Both the position numbers and the translations under genes were made by a program. Of a stretch of DNA of 64,000 nt, positions 38,092 to 50,137 are shown piece after piece (the stretch's first letter is position 1; each line of letters opens with the position of its first letter). The notes under the pieces are model-generated. The model made no database searches and was not told the origin of the DNA. It saw only the letters and a program-made list of their open reading frames with translations. The stretch is from Podocnemis expansa (lineage: Eukaryota; Chordata; Testudines; Podocnemididae): NCBI GenBank assembly GCA_007922195.1, contig ML682013.1:20606849-20670848 (forward strand), given 5' to 3'.

Positions 38092-38817
38092 CAGGAGTGT
38101 CCAAATTTATGGAACTCAAGAGCTGCACAAGTTGATTATTAAACCTTTGAAAGCTGAACTGAAGTCTATAGCCATATACTTTTATCTACTCCAAAATTAC
38201 GAAGTTTAAAATTCATTGAACACTTTAATTTTATTTTAACAAGAGGGCAAATACTGATCCCACACATGTCAGATTCTAATAATTACTTAAGATTACCATG
38301 AAAACTAGGCCGATACAGTAAACGATCTATTTTCTTCATATTTTTGTTTCTTATTAGTCAACGTCATCTTTAGATGGACAGGTAAAACATGATTTTATTT
38401 TAACAATGAGTAAACTGTATTAGGGCCTACAAGAAAATCTAAACATGCCACTGCTTCTCCTCCCCATCTAGACCCCCCCATCTCTAACCACTAGACCCTG
38501 ACGTTAGCTCACCCAGACCAACGCCCCTTCCCACAAAGGCCCCCTTATCTGGATGCTCTGATGGGTAGGCACAGGCTGGGGCTCGCTCCCCTTGCTTTAA
38601 GCCCTGCCTGGGCTGAGCATCTAATGTGGCCGGTCCAGCAGCTAGGGACAGGCTGTCCCCACCCCCACCCCCAAGCATGCTCAGGGCAGGAGATTTGAAA
38701 CTCTAGCCTGGGGCTGCTCTCCTATCTCTGACCCTCATATAAGCCAAGTTCTCCTGAGAACCGCACTTTTTCATTGGAGCTGCATGCAGCTTCTGAGCCG
38801 CAGTTTGGCCACGCCTG
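38092..38817. mobile_element. hAT (Charlie-like) non-autonomous element
   Basis: It begins CAGGAGTGTCCAAATT and ends AGTTTGGCCACGCCTG, an imperfect inverted pair. Flanks CAATAGAC and CAATATAA agree at 6 of 8. The interior includes 'ctcaagagctgcac' and its partner 'gagctgcatgcagc'. At about 726 bp it is longer than the neighbouring MITEs. Confidence 0.68.
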
Positions 38818-39024
38818 CAATATAATGTGTACAGTTGGTCCTTTTTAAAAAGTGAGCTACTGCATGATGAACAGGCTGCAGCTTTCAAGTAAGCAGGTTG
38901 CAGTAGTTTAACCTACAGCAAGGACTGATTCTGAAAGGAATCCCCAGCTAGTTAATGACAAAAGACGTTCTTGAATACTGTTCTTATTTGAGTGACCAAG
39001 AGCAACAAGTTTGTCAAAGATCTA

Positions 39025-40085
39025 CCGTATATCATCGCATATAAGCTGAGAATTTTGTGCCTGAAAATTGGCTTCAGAACAGGGACTTGGCTTATACTCG
39101 GGAGAATACAGTAGAGAGCCCCAGCCAGCCCTTTCCCTGACCATGCGGCAGGCTGGAGACCCAGTGTTTCCGGGCGGCCATCTTCGACAGTCGGCAGGGG
39201 CTGGGGCTGGAGTAAGGAAGGGACCTTGGCATCTGGAGCGGCCATGTAAGGGGCTCCTGGGGGGTGGTCGGCCTGGACATTGATGGGGGGATTCAGGGAG
39301 GCCAGGGAAGCAGCAGCAGGGCTTGGGCATTTGGGGGGGGGGGGTCGGGGAGTCCTGGGAAAGCGGCAGGAGGACCCAGGGTTTTTGGGGAGCCCAGGGA
39401 AGCAGCGACAGGGACCGGGGAATTGGGAGGGGGTGCCTGGCAGACTGGGAAGAGCGGCAGCAGGGGTTGGGGGGTGATGGGGAAAGGGTGTTGGGGAACA
39501 GGGGAGCAACAGCATGGAACTGAGAAGGGAGCAGGGGGGTGGCAGTGACGAGCCAGCGGGTCAGCAGTGGGGAAGGGGTAGAGCAGGGGGCAGCAGTGAA
39601 GAGCCAGGGGGGCAGCAGTGGGGAAGGGGCAGAGAAGGGGGCAGCAGTGAGGGATGGGGCAGAACAGGGGGCAGCAGGAGGTAGCAGTGAGGGAAGGGCA
39701 GTGAGGAGGGGGCAGTAGGAGGAGCAGAGAGCAGCAGTGAGAAAGGGGCAGAGCAGGGGGCAGTAGTGAGGGAAGGTCAGAGCAGGGGGGCAGTAGAGCA
39801 GGGGGCAGCAGTGAGGAGGAGGTGGGGCAGTAGTGAGGAAAGGGCAGAACGGAGGGGCAGGAGTGAGGAATGGACAGAGCAGGGGGCAGGGGAAAAGCAG
39901 CAGCAGAGATTTGGGGGTTAGGGAAGCTGTTGGGAACCCCAGGGGAAGTCAGTGGCAGCACTGGGTGGGGGGGTTAGGGGCCAAGGCCAAAATGCGGGTG
40001 GTCTCAGCTTATACACGGGGCACCCAGTTTTTGCTCCTTTTTGGGCTCAAAATTGGGGGATCAGCTTATGCCGGCGTATATACGG
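39025..40085. mobile_element. TA-flanked inverted-repeat element with a G-rich minisatellite core
   Basis: The left end CCGTATATCATCGCATATAAGC and the right end 'gcttatgccggcgtatatacgg' are inverted copies, each bordered by TA (39023-39024 and 40086-40087). A TA target with short inverted ends fits a Tc1/mariner-type MITE. Further in, 'tgcctgaaaattggcttc' and its inverse relative 'gggctcaaaattggggga' extend the arms. The core is strongly G-rich on the + strand. Confidence 0.65.
39540..39890 (+). repeat. G-rich minisatellite
   Basis: Degenerate tandem units of the type 'gcagtgaggaaggggcagag' and 'cagggggcag', roughly 30-45 bases long, fill the core of the TA-flanked element. Runs of three or more G recur at short spacing, giving G-quadruplex potential on the + strand. 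Confidence 0.75.
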
Positions 40086-40104
40086 TACTTGCTTATAAAA
40101 TTTT

Positions 40105-40235
40105 AGAGTCTGATCTTGCACAGACTTATGCTTGAGTAACTTTGCTTCCACTTGACATAGGTCCTGTAACTTCAGTAGGATTTATTCACATGAGTAACTT
40201 TACTCATGTGTATGTGCTTAATTGGGTCCTTAGGT
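40105..40235. repeat. Copy of an amniote palindromic 'TTACTCATGTG' repeat
   Basis: Blocks 'gagtctgatcttgcaca', 'acttcagtaggatttattca' and 'gagtaactttactcatgtg' match the same repeat type as at 21.1 kb. Related diverged stretches occur near 44.1-44.2 and 45.8-46.0 kb. Confidence 0.45.
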
Positions 40236-41099
40236 CCAGGGCCAGATTAACACATGCAAGTGAGCCAGATAATTTTGCTTACTGCATCCCATAAAATGGT
40301 GACTCATTTTGCAGACAGATGCATGTGTCAGGGAGGCCTGGGATAATCTTGTCTCAGAAAGTTTTGTATGTATATTTTATGCATTGCTATTTATTCTATT
40401 CCTAAGGCAACAAATTTTTCTTGAATTATTTTAATGGGCTTGAGCTAAATGTTATCCCTAGAAGGGATGAATTTAATATTATCAAGATTAAGAAATAAAG
40501 TCTCTCAGAGACTGGGAAATCCTTGCATCACCCTGCAAGCTAATCTACAGACTATAGTCCACGTGCAAAAATGTCTCTTTCCAAAAGATTTGACAGTACA
40601 ATGCTAAGTTGTTTCATATCACTAAGACTAAATTATTTTGACATGATGCACTCAAGACTAATTAGCAAGATAGTTCAAAAAAAGCTAAATTTTGGTTTCT
40701 AAAATAATGGAACAGAGTACTCTGTGATACATAATAAATACTTAAACAAGAATAAGTTTACTGATTCATAACATTCAGTAACTTGCAATGTATCTACCAA
40801 TCTCTGGTGTGAATGACCAAGATCCTACTGTGTGTCTGTGTGCGCTTGTTTGTTCACGCCAGCCTTGCAAAACTGTCATGACAGCTTGGCGTAAAACCAA
40901 CTCACTTGCATTACCATCAAGGCAATTGGAAAATTTTGTGGTATTTTACTTACCCTTCAGAACAAATTACTCTCCTGGGCTAACTTGTTGAGTTTGCAAA
41001 GCTAGTTTATTTTGTTGGAGTAAATGGTCTATGAAGTAATAGTTTTATATGTAACTCATATTTCTTTTCTTCATTATTAAACCCAGCGTTCTTCCGATT

Positions 41100-41470
41100 A
41101 TATAGTTTAGTATGCCTTCCCCTTTGGTTCCCTGTTTTGTTCCATTCCCTCCTATCCCTTGCTCTCTCTTCCCTTACACTGATCTCGTGCCTACATATTT
41201 TGCCAAATCCTTACTCCATGCGCTCAAGCCCAAATCCAGTCTCTCTCCTCTCCTTCTTCCTACATCCCTAATCATCTCTTCCTCCTTCCCTTTCTTTTTT
41301 CTTATTCCCAGTGTTTCCTTCATTCCTCACTTGCCTCATGCTCTATTTAACTATTTCTTTTGTAATCTCTTCATTCAGTCTCATTTAATTTTTCTCATAG
41401 CCCCCATCTCCTCCCCCAAATCTATAAAATCCCTCCCCTTTATGTAATCCAGTCTGAGATGTTTTCTCTA
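41100..41470 (+). repeat. Pyrimidine-rich tract (about 370 bp)
   Basis: Long runs of C and T with few purines, giving low-complexity Ser/Pro/Leu translations. It is not a simple microsatellite. It may derive from a LINE or LTR region, but I cannot name one. Confidence 0.55.
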
Positions 41471-41871
41471 TATCATCCTAGATCCTTGCTTTCCCATAGT
41501 TACTGGTCATCTTTTATACCCACTTGCTATGCCATTTGTGTCTCTGTCCCTCTTCCTTTCCTATACATCTGCTCAAATTACAGTACTGGCTGTCCGCTTC
41601 CCCAGTATTTTCATCCCCTCTGAGTGAACAAGCAGAGATGGAGAGCGATTTGTTAGGGATTAGCAGGCATTTTTTCTGTTACAGCTGGTATGCTGTTCTA
41701 CCTCAGTACTAGTAAACGGGTAGCAGATTCTGCCCTCTAAACTGCCACCCCCTGGTTAGAAATACAAGATGTTTTTATTTACCCTTTGATTTTGTTGGAA
41801 TCTGGAGAAGGGAATGAATTTGGAATTAGTATGAGACTCAGGATTGGGGGGGGGGGGGCTGTGATAAATTG

Positions 41872-42120
41872 ATGATGATGGTAATACATACTCTCATAGC
41901 ACATTTCATCAGGAAACATCAAAGCACTTCACAATCTTTTAGTCTCATAATATGCCTGTGAGACAGAGAAATATGATTCATTATCCCCATTTTACAGCTG
42001 GAGAACTAATGCTTCAAGAGCCTAACTGACTTATCCAAGCTCACACAGAAAATCTGTAGCAGAGCAGGGAATTGGGCCTGGGTTTCCCAAGTTGTAGGTC
42101 AGTGCCCTATGGACTTGGTG
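41872..42120 (-). mobile_element. MIR-like SINE, - orientation
   Basis: Blocks 'ttatccccattttacagctg', 'ttatccaagctcacacag', 'agagcagggaattgggcctg' and 'ggtcagtgccctatgg' are the inverse of the MIR consensus in order. Confidence 0.75.
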
Positions 42121-43689
42121 GCTGGTTCAGTGCTATGGGTGATTTATTGTCTAATACCAACTGTTATTCAGGACAAAAGCAAGTGGCAGTATATACCCTG
42201 TTTCCACAGTGCTTGAAATGAGCACACACAAATTATATGCATCCTAAATGTTCAAGAAAGACTGTCAAGGGTAAAAATGAAGACAGAGAAAATACCCACT
42301 GATGATTTCAGTAGTCTCACTGAGGCAGTCCCTCTGTGCTCTGTTTGATACCAGAGTAGTTACTTAAAAGGAAATGGACACATCAAGGTCACAGAGATGT
42401 ACCGGGGGCTCAAGCTGCAAGACTTTAGGGGCGACTACAATCCAGAACAGTGAACATGGGGAGATGAAAACATAAATCGTTTCTGGCTCCACATATGTCT
42501 GTGTGCCATCTGTTCTGCCGAGAACCACAGTCATCAAGTCTTTTGGATTTAGTGGTGCAATGACACACTCCAGCTGCATGTTAGCAGTTATAATTGAAGG
42601 TGTTCATGCCACAGATTTTTACTGCCATTTTTAAGCTAATCGTATTACTTTAAGTTTTTCAAATTCTGACCCTTTAGATGTATTAAAATTCCTTCACATC
42701 ATAGTGATTAGGGAGTGGCCCTATGCCACAAGGAGTCTGTAGATTCCAATGATAGAAGAATCCCACAGCAGAACTTGTAAGCGTACCAAGAAAGTTGTCA
42801 AAAGTTTGTTCAGTCTTGAGTATGCAGTGTTGAGGGAAAATAAAGAAAAAAACACAGATCTAATAAGCGAGAAATAAGGAGTGACTGTAACTACTTGCAT
42901 GTAAACTAGTCAAATGATGCAAGGTTTAGAGGAGCTATTTCTTGATACCTTTAAGTGATTGCTTCTAGGAAGAGCTGGTGTTCTGGACCTCTCAGTGAAT
43001 AATTTCTGCTCACTGCAGCTGGGATTGGAAAGGCAATGTTAGGATGGTTAAGGAATATAAAGGGAAATAATACTACTGCTGTTATAATGCACAGTATAAG
43101 TCAACATATTGAAACACTGATGTAGCAGAAACGAAAGGAGTTTAAAGATGAGTGCTGAAAATTGTTGTGGAAAGGCTCCCATTTGGATACAGAGTGAAAA
43201 GATGGGGATTGTTACATTTAGAGAAGAGATGACTGAGAGAACAGGACATGGGTTTACAGAAATAATGATTAATATAGGAAAGGAGGGTCAAGTAGTCATA
43301 GTCACTCCTTTTAATAAAAGAACAACAGTGCAAAAGCTGAGAAAAGGAAATACATTTTTACATCAAATATAATTAACCTGTGGAAGATGTTGCTATAGGG
43401 CATCATGGAAGCTAAGAGTTAGCAGTAATATCACTTAGCCTTTTATTAAACTTTTCATCTGTAAATCTCAGTGCTTTTACGCAGCAGATGGAATTCCAAA
43501 GAGGATTAGACACATGGAGAATAAGAATATCATTTGCGACATTATATAGACTAAATAGATACCTTGCATATCTCTTTAAAGGATTTCATTTATACCTTTG
43601 TGTTTCAGCATAAGCTGGCTACTAACAGATGGGGGTAAGGAAGAAATATCCCCTAGGTTATTTTCCCTTAGGTTATAGTCCCCTAAGGG

Positions 43690-43980
43690 TAGGGTTGCCA
43701 GATACCAAAGCATGGAAGGGAGGACAGGGAAGTATGAAAAGGAGAACATTAGAGGACACATGGAGAAAATGTGCTGTTAATGTAATATTCTTCTGGTTTT
43801 TAGGGGGCCCTGGAATGCTTCCCCCAAAAAATAGTGTGTTCTTGGGCAGTTCAGCATCCTTTAACCCCTGTAAGTAAAAAGCCAGACAAAATCATGGATT
43901 TTTAAAATGCCTTCCAGACAGAGGACCTGAAAGTGAAAAGGGGGACGTGCCCTTCTTTTGCCCGGTATCTGGTAACCCTA
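43690..43980. mobile_element. hAT-type MITE with TAGGGTTGCCAG ends
   Basis: The start TAGGGTTGCCAGATACC and end GGTATCTGGTAACCCTA are 17-bp inverted copies with one mismatch. Flanks CCTAAGGG and CCTAACTG agree at 6 of 8. It has no coding capacity. Confidence 0.78.
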
Positions 43981-44317
43981 CCTAACTGTTTCTTAGCTTT
44001 TTGCTTAAAGTATCGGGCTACTGTTAAAGACAGGATAAAGGATCTAGTCAGCCAGTGGTCTGATCCAATAGAGCAAGGATCACATTTTTGTTTTGTTTTT
44101 GTATAATGTTTTACATGATGAAGTCCTAATCCTTGACCACATGCTTGGGCTCCCCAATGATACAAACACTTATGAATGTGCTTAACTTGATTTTGATGGA
44201 AGTTATGCAAATGTGTGAGTGTCTGCATGATTGTGACCTAAAAGCTTTAACCAATATCACAAGAGACTGGGTGTCTCTGGAAAGCAGCATGGTAAACTGT
44301 AGGTCCTTTGTTCTTCA

Positions 44318-44395
44318 AAGTGGGATTTTCTCTCATGACAGCTCATGCAATAAATAAATTTGTTAGTCTTTAAGTCCCACAGGACTCCTTGTTTT
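44318..44395. mobile_element. Fold-back repeat fragment (right half)
   Basis: It reads 'caaagtgggattttctctca', 'gctcatgcaataaataaatt' and 'ttaagtcccacaggactcct', the inverse of the left arms at 23.8 and 26.0 kb. Confidence 0.62.
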
Positions 44396-44396
44396 G

Positions 44397-44530
44397 TCAT
44401 AAAATATTAGGGTTGGAAGGAACATTGGGAGGTCATCTAGCCAAACACTGCTGAAAGTAGGACCAACTCCAAAATTATCCCACCTGGTTCTTTCTCAAGC
44501 CAGGACTTATTTCTGTTGACTGTGAGCCTC
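44397..44530 (-). mobile_element. CR1 LINE 3'-end fragment
   Basis: 'attagggttggaaggaacat' followed by 'aggtcatctagccaaacac' is the inverse of the CR1 3' UTR and resembles 30690-30735. It is short, diverged and non-coding. Confidence 0.7.
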
Positions 44531-46270
44531 AAATCATTTTTAAAATTGTTAAATTTTAAATAATACAAAAATAACAAATGACTTTTAAAAAAAAAAGTTT
44601 AGTATAAATGCAGTTCTCATGCACAGTTTTAGCTTAAATAGATCTAAGGCAAGAACAGGCATAATTGGAGTTAAATTACAAATCTGAGTTATGAATAACT
44701 GTCTTAAGACCTTATCTTCCAAACTATGCATAGCATTATCTGAAATATTTGGTAAGCTGACAGACCATAGTGCCAACTGATTGCTTGAAAGATCAGTTAT
44801 TAATGGAACATCCTGGGTAGTAATTAAATAACTGGTATTTCAGTATTACACAGTGGGGTGTGCAACATTTTATGGCATGTATCTTGTGTTACTTACAAGG
44901 CATTTCACACACGGGGTTTGGCTTCCAGATGGGAGAAGGCCACAGCTGAAAAGCTCACTTCACTGACATACTTTAAAATAATGATAGATTTCAGATTGCT
45001 TGTAATGGCTGTGCATTGCATGATGACTGTTTTTGCAAAAGCACTTAACTTGTTAAACTTAGTCTAATATCATATTAAAACAATTAAGGAACTCTCTGCC
45101 TGTTTTGTGTGTCTCAGAAACCTGAATTTTCAGGAGTCAGTGTCAAGTCATTCATGACCACAGCTGTTAACTTTTGAAATGACAAAGTGAAATTTCTAAT
45201 GAATATGGGAACAAATATCTTTTAAAATAAAGAATATTAAATAATATGTACAAGAACTGCATTCTGTCCCTAAACGCACAAAACCATACTTTGGAGCTTT
45301 GCAACATAGGTGCTGTAGGATTCTAGTGAATTTAAAGGCGAGATGCCATTCTTCTGCATCTGAGAAGTATCTTTTTCAAGTAAAATGCTTTGAAAGTACC
45401 CATAAAACTTTTTGTATAGTACAGTTGTATTGTAGAGTATGATACTGATATAGTAATACAAAAGGAGTTTTTAAACGATTGATGAAATAGGCTGATGAAT
45501 AGTTGAATTTTGTGGGTTGGGCATATTAAGCAAAGTCCTGACAACTACGCAAGTAAGAGAATCCAGCAGATCAAGTGTGAAGGAAAAAGGCAGGATGACC
45601 CTGGAAGAAGTGATGGGATTTTATAAAGGAAGACTTTAGCATGTGTTGTGATAAAGCATATGGTATTGAACAGAGCATTTTGAAGGGACAGAGTTTCCAG
45701 AGTTCATCCCATTTGGTGGGATTAATGCAAGGAAGAGGAAAAACAATAGCTGAATTTTTATTCATATTAAGTGCTACAGTATACTGGCATCTAATATTTG
45801 GTATTTAAGATTCTCCATCATGTTTGTGAATGCCCCAAGTCCTGCCAACACTTTCACGTGTGCTTAACTTTACGTACCTGATTAGCCCCATGGAAGTCGG
45901 TGACACTGATTGAAGTTAAAGCGAGGCATGTACTTAAGAGTTTGCCAAATCAGGACATTGGGACCAAAATCAGTGCTTGCCTATATGATACGTATTTATG
46001 GGAAGTTGCTCCTGCCTGTACTACTGGTGAAAATGGCCCAAAGTCTGTTTTTAGAGTGCTGCACTATGCAGTTAGATTTATCTTTGGCTATCTGTAGCAT
46101 GTAATGACTTACCCCTTGCGTTTCAGCACCAAATTAGATCTGTTCAAATAATTTTCACAGACCACTGAGGTAAGTGATAAAGAAAATAATTAAAATGTGA
46201 ACATGGATTTTCTCATTTGACTTCGCAGATGGATAGCATAATAAATAATGCATCTATTTTTTCTTTTTAG

Positions 46271-46413
46271 CCAGAGAATGGGATCTTCATGAGTGTATTT
46301 CTAATTGTTTTACCTCTGGAGTCCATGGCTTATGGGCTTTTCCATGAACTGGGGAACTGCTTGGGAGGAACATGTGTTGGATATGCTGTTGTGATTCCCA
46401 CCAACTTCTGCAG
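46271..46413 (+). CDS. TMEM168: TMEM168 exon 3
   Basis: This 143-nt exon lies between TTCTTTTTAG and GTATAG. It encodes [20 protein letters not shown] and then [20 protein letters not shown], ending in the first two bases of a Ser codon completed by exon 4. It starts on the codon boundary left by exon 2. It holds a hydrophobic segment and a conserved [10 protein letters not shown] stretch and follows human TMEM168. The segment links the membrane region to the C-terminal domain. Confidence 0.96.
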
Positions 46414-47799
46414 GTATAGTTGCTGTGATAAATGTATGCACTTTGCAACTTCGCATTGGTATTAGCACAGTTGTTACACCTGAGAGGCAATTCAGTGGAG
46501 TAGCTTACCTTTTTCAGCAATTAAATACTAGTTTAGATATTAGATGATGGTTTAAATGAGTGTTCTCCTTTCCTACCCTTACCTTCTAGAAGTAATATTT
46601 AAATACTTACCATATAACTTTAAATTCTCTACACAGTGCTGATTTTTAACAAGGTACAAACCCTGTGTCAAAATGATCCCGATAGGAGTGAATTTGTCCC
46701 TCAAATACATTGTTGCTTCTCTTCCACTTAGAACGCAGAAGAGCTGTCATTTTATCCACAGTAAAATGGCGTCACATTAACTTCCTGAGTTAATAGCATC
46801 CTCAGCTGCCCATGTTCTATAGACACTAAACTGAGGACTTAATACCCCACTTATCCATTATTGTGAGGCCTTAAAAAGCAGGTTTAATAAACTTGCATTA
46901 CAGTAGAAATAACATTACCTTTCTTGTCCCTTGGCAATAATCCAATTCCATCACTGTGTTAAGTTGTTCTGGCTCTTGCAAGATTAGTTTATCCACTGAG
47001 AAATTGTGAAGTAAGGTCTTGAGAAATAGTGAGGGACACTGGCAACAATAATGGTAATAATAATGAAACTCAGTTATTTTGATAAGCCCATTCTCTAATT
47101 GTTCAGATAAAGCATATACAATATTAATATTGCATTGTATTGTATTGATTTTTAATAGTTATATCAGTGCACTGTAAACCTATTTAGGTCCTATAAGACT
47201 GAGTAAATGCAGAGCCAAATCAACTTGGTCAAAAAAAGGAAATGGATATAATGTTATAAAAAGACTTATTTCAAACAAAGGTAATGGGAAAAATGTGCAC
47301 CTAAATTGCTTTCCTTTCACTTGTTCTGCTCTAGTAATAATCCTCTAGCTCAGAACTCCTCACATTTTCACCCTGCAAAATCTGTGCATCACTATAGCCT
47401 TACTGAGGTGAAAAGGCTCAATACAGCTCTCAAGCCCCACAGGCCTAGTTATTGAAGTGGTTGAAGGGTGTTAATGGAAAGTGATGACTGATGCTTTGTC
47501 CCACCTAGAAGCTGAATACAGCCTCTGGAGTGCTTCTGACTCTTGCTGCCTTGGGACACAAAATCTGATTCTCTTTTGTGATGTGCTTGTTTACTGACAT
47601 AAGCTCTAGTGACTTACAAAATCATTTGAATATGCAGTTTGCAATTGAGCATTTTGATTGCAAGCCTGCAGTAAGTATTTCACCAAAGTAAATTTAATAG
47701 TGAACAAAATATTCCACAAAGAGAACTTATTTCATAAGTTCTACAAGTAGGTGATGAATACAATAATAAAACATTTAATATTTTTCTTGTTTCTTTTAG
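46414..47799 (+). other. TMEM168 intron 3
   Basis: A 1.4-kb AT-rich intron from GTATAG to TTCTTTTAG. I see no recognised repeat apart from short AT-rich tracts. Confidence 0.7.
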
Positions 47800-48074
47800 T
47801 CCTGATGGTCAGCCGACTCTTCTTCCACCCGAACATGTGCAAGAGTTAAATTTAAGGTCTACAGGCATGCTCAATACCATACAAAGGTTTTTTGCATATC
47901 ATATGATTGAGACATATGGCTGTGACTATTCTACAAGTGGACTTTCTTTTGATACACTTCATTCTAAGTTGAAATCTTTTCTTGAACTTCGGACTGCAGA
48001 TGGGCCCAGACATGATACCTATGTTTTATATTATAGTGGTCACTCCCATGGCACTGGTGAATGGGCACTAGCAG
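47800..48074 (+). CDS. TMEM168: TMEM168 exon 4, first half of the caspase-like domain
   Basis: This 275-nt exon lies between TTCTTTTAG and GTAACT. It encodes [20 protein letters not shown], then [19 protein letters not shown] and the motif [20 protein letters not shown]. It ends with one base of a Gly codon completed by exon 5. It matches human TMEM168 nearly residue for residue. The motif [10 protein letters not shown], about 50 residues after an amphipathic helix, resembles the strand carrying the catalytic His in caspase and metacaspase domains (His508 here). The domain assignment is my inference. Confidence 0.96.
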
Positions 48075-48884
48075 GTAACTAGCATTTGGAGCTCTTGATA
48101 ATACTTCTTCCTTGATAAAACCTACAAGTAAATAACTATTGCTTTATTCTTATAAAATCATACCTTATTATTAGGAGATTCATATTTGAGAGGTATACAT
48201 GCACTGGTGAGCATTGTAATTCTGTTGAGGTATAAAATACAAATGGCTAAAGTTAACCACATCTAGCTTTCAGATAAATTGAATTTCCTGTTCCTTAGTC
48301 ATCTGTCAACTTGAGTACTTACGAATTTACCGTTTTAATATCCATAATAAAACTGAAAATAAGATGGTTATATGATGGCAATAACAGAGTGAAATATATG
48401 TATATAAATGGAATGTTCAGAGTTCATCAAGAAGCAATGAGGAAACAATGAATTTAGAAGTAATCGTATGTAATTCAGTTCAGTAATACCCTGGGAAGAT
48501 GATTTCATTCAACATTATTTCTAAAGCATTTAATATAGGGATTTCGTGGCCAAGCTTGCCCTATATATGCTCAAATTGCTGGTATTTTTGTGGATAACTT
48601 TTGAACACCACAACCAGTCAATCTGAAAATTTCTGGGAATGTTCTAGGCATCAGTGGTCAGAAATTTATTGGTTTGGGGGGAAAGTGGAAAGGAGAAAAT
48701 GGAGAACAGATGATACCTCTGTCATCCATTGTAAAAGAGACGGCTGTAAGCACCTCCATAATTATAGATCAAAGAGCTGTTTAATGATAGCTATTAATGC
48801 CTTCAGCATAACAACTCATCTCTACCTATCTTCCCAGTAGAATTTAACATGATTATAACCTGAATGACTCATTTCCCAAACAGA

Positions 48885-49130
48885 AAGAAGAGAAGAAATA
48901 ATGGTGGGGGAAGAGGAAATGAAGGAAGAGAATGGTCCCCAGGAGAAGGAGAGGTGTATAGAACCTAACACAAGGGAAGAAGAGGGGACCCTGATATGCA
49001 AAGTGGGGAAAATGGGGCATATGGAGCCCCAATGGGATAGGGGAATTGCAGCAGGTCCTGAAAGAGAGGGTAGCACAAAAGGATATTGAGATGGGAGGGA
49101 TGGAATAGAGGAATGCAAGGAGCCCTTGGT
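48885..49130 (+). repeat. Purine-rich tract
   Basis: About 245 bases dominated by A and G on the + strand ('gaaagaagagaagaaataat', 'gaagaggaaatgaaggaag'). Its inverse resembles the pyrimidine tract at 41.1 kb in composition, and the two may be opposite-orientation remnants of one element family. Confidence 0.5.
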
Positions 49131-49390
49131 GTATGCAATGAACTTTGGATTAAGCATGACCATGCATGGATTTATTCAGGAATACTATTCTGCTTTAAAG
49201 TCACATACTACATTAATTTGAATTAACTTCCCAGAATAGACTAGCCCTAAATTTTAGTAGTAATTTCCAGTTATTAGGTAGCTTACACCTCACTCACCAG
49301 CTGTCATGGGAAGAGGCTTCCAAAATTGCTCTCTTAACTTGGGGACTCAGTGTTGGGTGCAGAATGTGGATCCCTCTGTTAACACTGAGG

Positions 49391-49805
49391 TCTGGTCTAC
49401 ACCTAATTTAGGTCAACCTAGCTGCATCACTCAGGGATGTGAAAAATCCAACCCCCTATGGTGTGTAATTAAGTTGACCTAAGCCGCAGCGTCAACACTG
49501 CTAGGTCGACAGAAGAATTCTGGTGGGGGTGGATTTCCTCAGTGACAGGAAAACCCCTTCCATTGCTGTAGCAAGCATACATTACAGCAGTTCTTAACCA
49601 CTGTGTTGCCACGCAGTGGTAGCTGTGTCACTGAAAGCCAGGGAGATGGTTTGATTTGACGAGAGGGGGGTGGGGGTATGGCTGCCATGTCCCGTAGAGT
49701 GGTGTGTTGTGACCAGTAAAGGTTGAGCACCACTGTGTTATAGCCCTGTGGTAGAAGAGCTGCAGCACTGCAACTGTGCAGCTGTAGCGCATGTAGTGTC
49801 GTCTT
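49391..49805. mobile_element. MITE of the 'GGTCTACAC...AGGTCGAC' family, interrupted
   Basis: It starts 'ggtctggtctacacctaatt' and shows 'aggtcaacctagctgcatca', 'gtgtgaaaaatcc'-like and 'gctaggtcgacagaagaatt' blocks, a block order common in turtle and crocodile genomes. The right part ('gcagctgtagcgcatgtag') resumes after the nested insertion at 49588-49735. Confidence 0.6.
49588..49735. mobile_element. Small hAT-type MITE nested in another MITE
   Basis: It begins CAGTTCTTAACC and ends GGTTGAGCACCACTG, a degenerate inverted pair. Flanks CATTACAG and TGTTATAG agree at 5 of 8, and all three differences are transitions. The surrounding MITE is split by it. Confidence 0.55.
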
Positions 49806-50137
49806 ACCTGAACTATTTTTGGAGTTGTTAAATTTGTCCCTTGTCTTGGAAGGCCTTGCCACTTCATTTTTTACATCTTGGTCAATTTGTGCCATGGAAC
49901 CTCCTCAAGGGAAGCTCTGTGTTTACTTTACAAAAAAGCAGATATAAGGAGAGTGCTGCTGTTACAAAAAATAGAGAAACAAAATAAAATATGGAAAGAA
50001 GGAAGGCTTTAAAAACCATGACACAATATTTCAGTGGGTTTGAATTTTTGTGAGAGGAGGTTGTGTCTAGGTTACCCATGAATGGCTTATTCTGCGTGTA
50101 GGCACATCTCCAGTTTTCACTCTGAGACGGTGTAAAG

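Larger units (their letters stand above)
34410..46270 (+). other. TMEM168 intron 2
   Basis: An 11.9-kb intron from GTAAAT to TTCTTTTTAG. It contains hAT MITEs near 35.9, 38.1-38.8 and 43.7 kb, a TA-flanked GC-rich element at 39.0-40.1 kb, a pyrimidine-rich tract near 41.1 kb, a MIR, a poly-G run (41847-41857), a fold-back fragment and a CR1 3' fragment near 44.4 kb. No other gene is seen. Confidence 0.8.

Noticed and set aside
39293..39961. Minus-strand 222-codon frame rich in Pro, Leu, Cys and Ser
   Set aside because: It is the translation of the G-rich minisatellite within a transposon and has no independent coding evidence.
41112..41447. 111-codon Ser/Pro/Leu-rich frame
   Set aside because: It is low-complexity translation of a pyrimidine tract, without homology or gene context.
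42364..42579. 71-codon minus-strand frame (starts MQLECVIAPLNPKD)
   Set aside because: The sequence is non-repetitive but I recognise no family, and there is no splice-site or promoter support. It is too short to claim.
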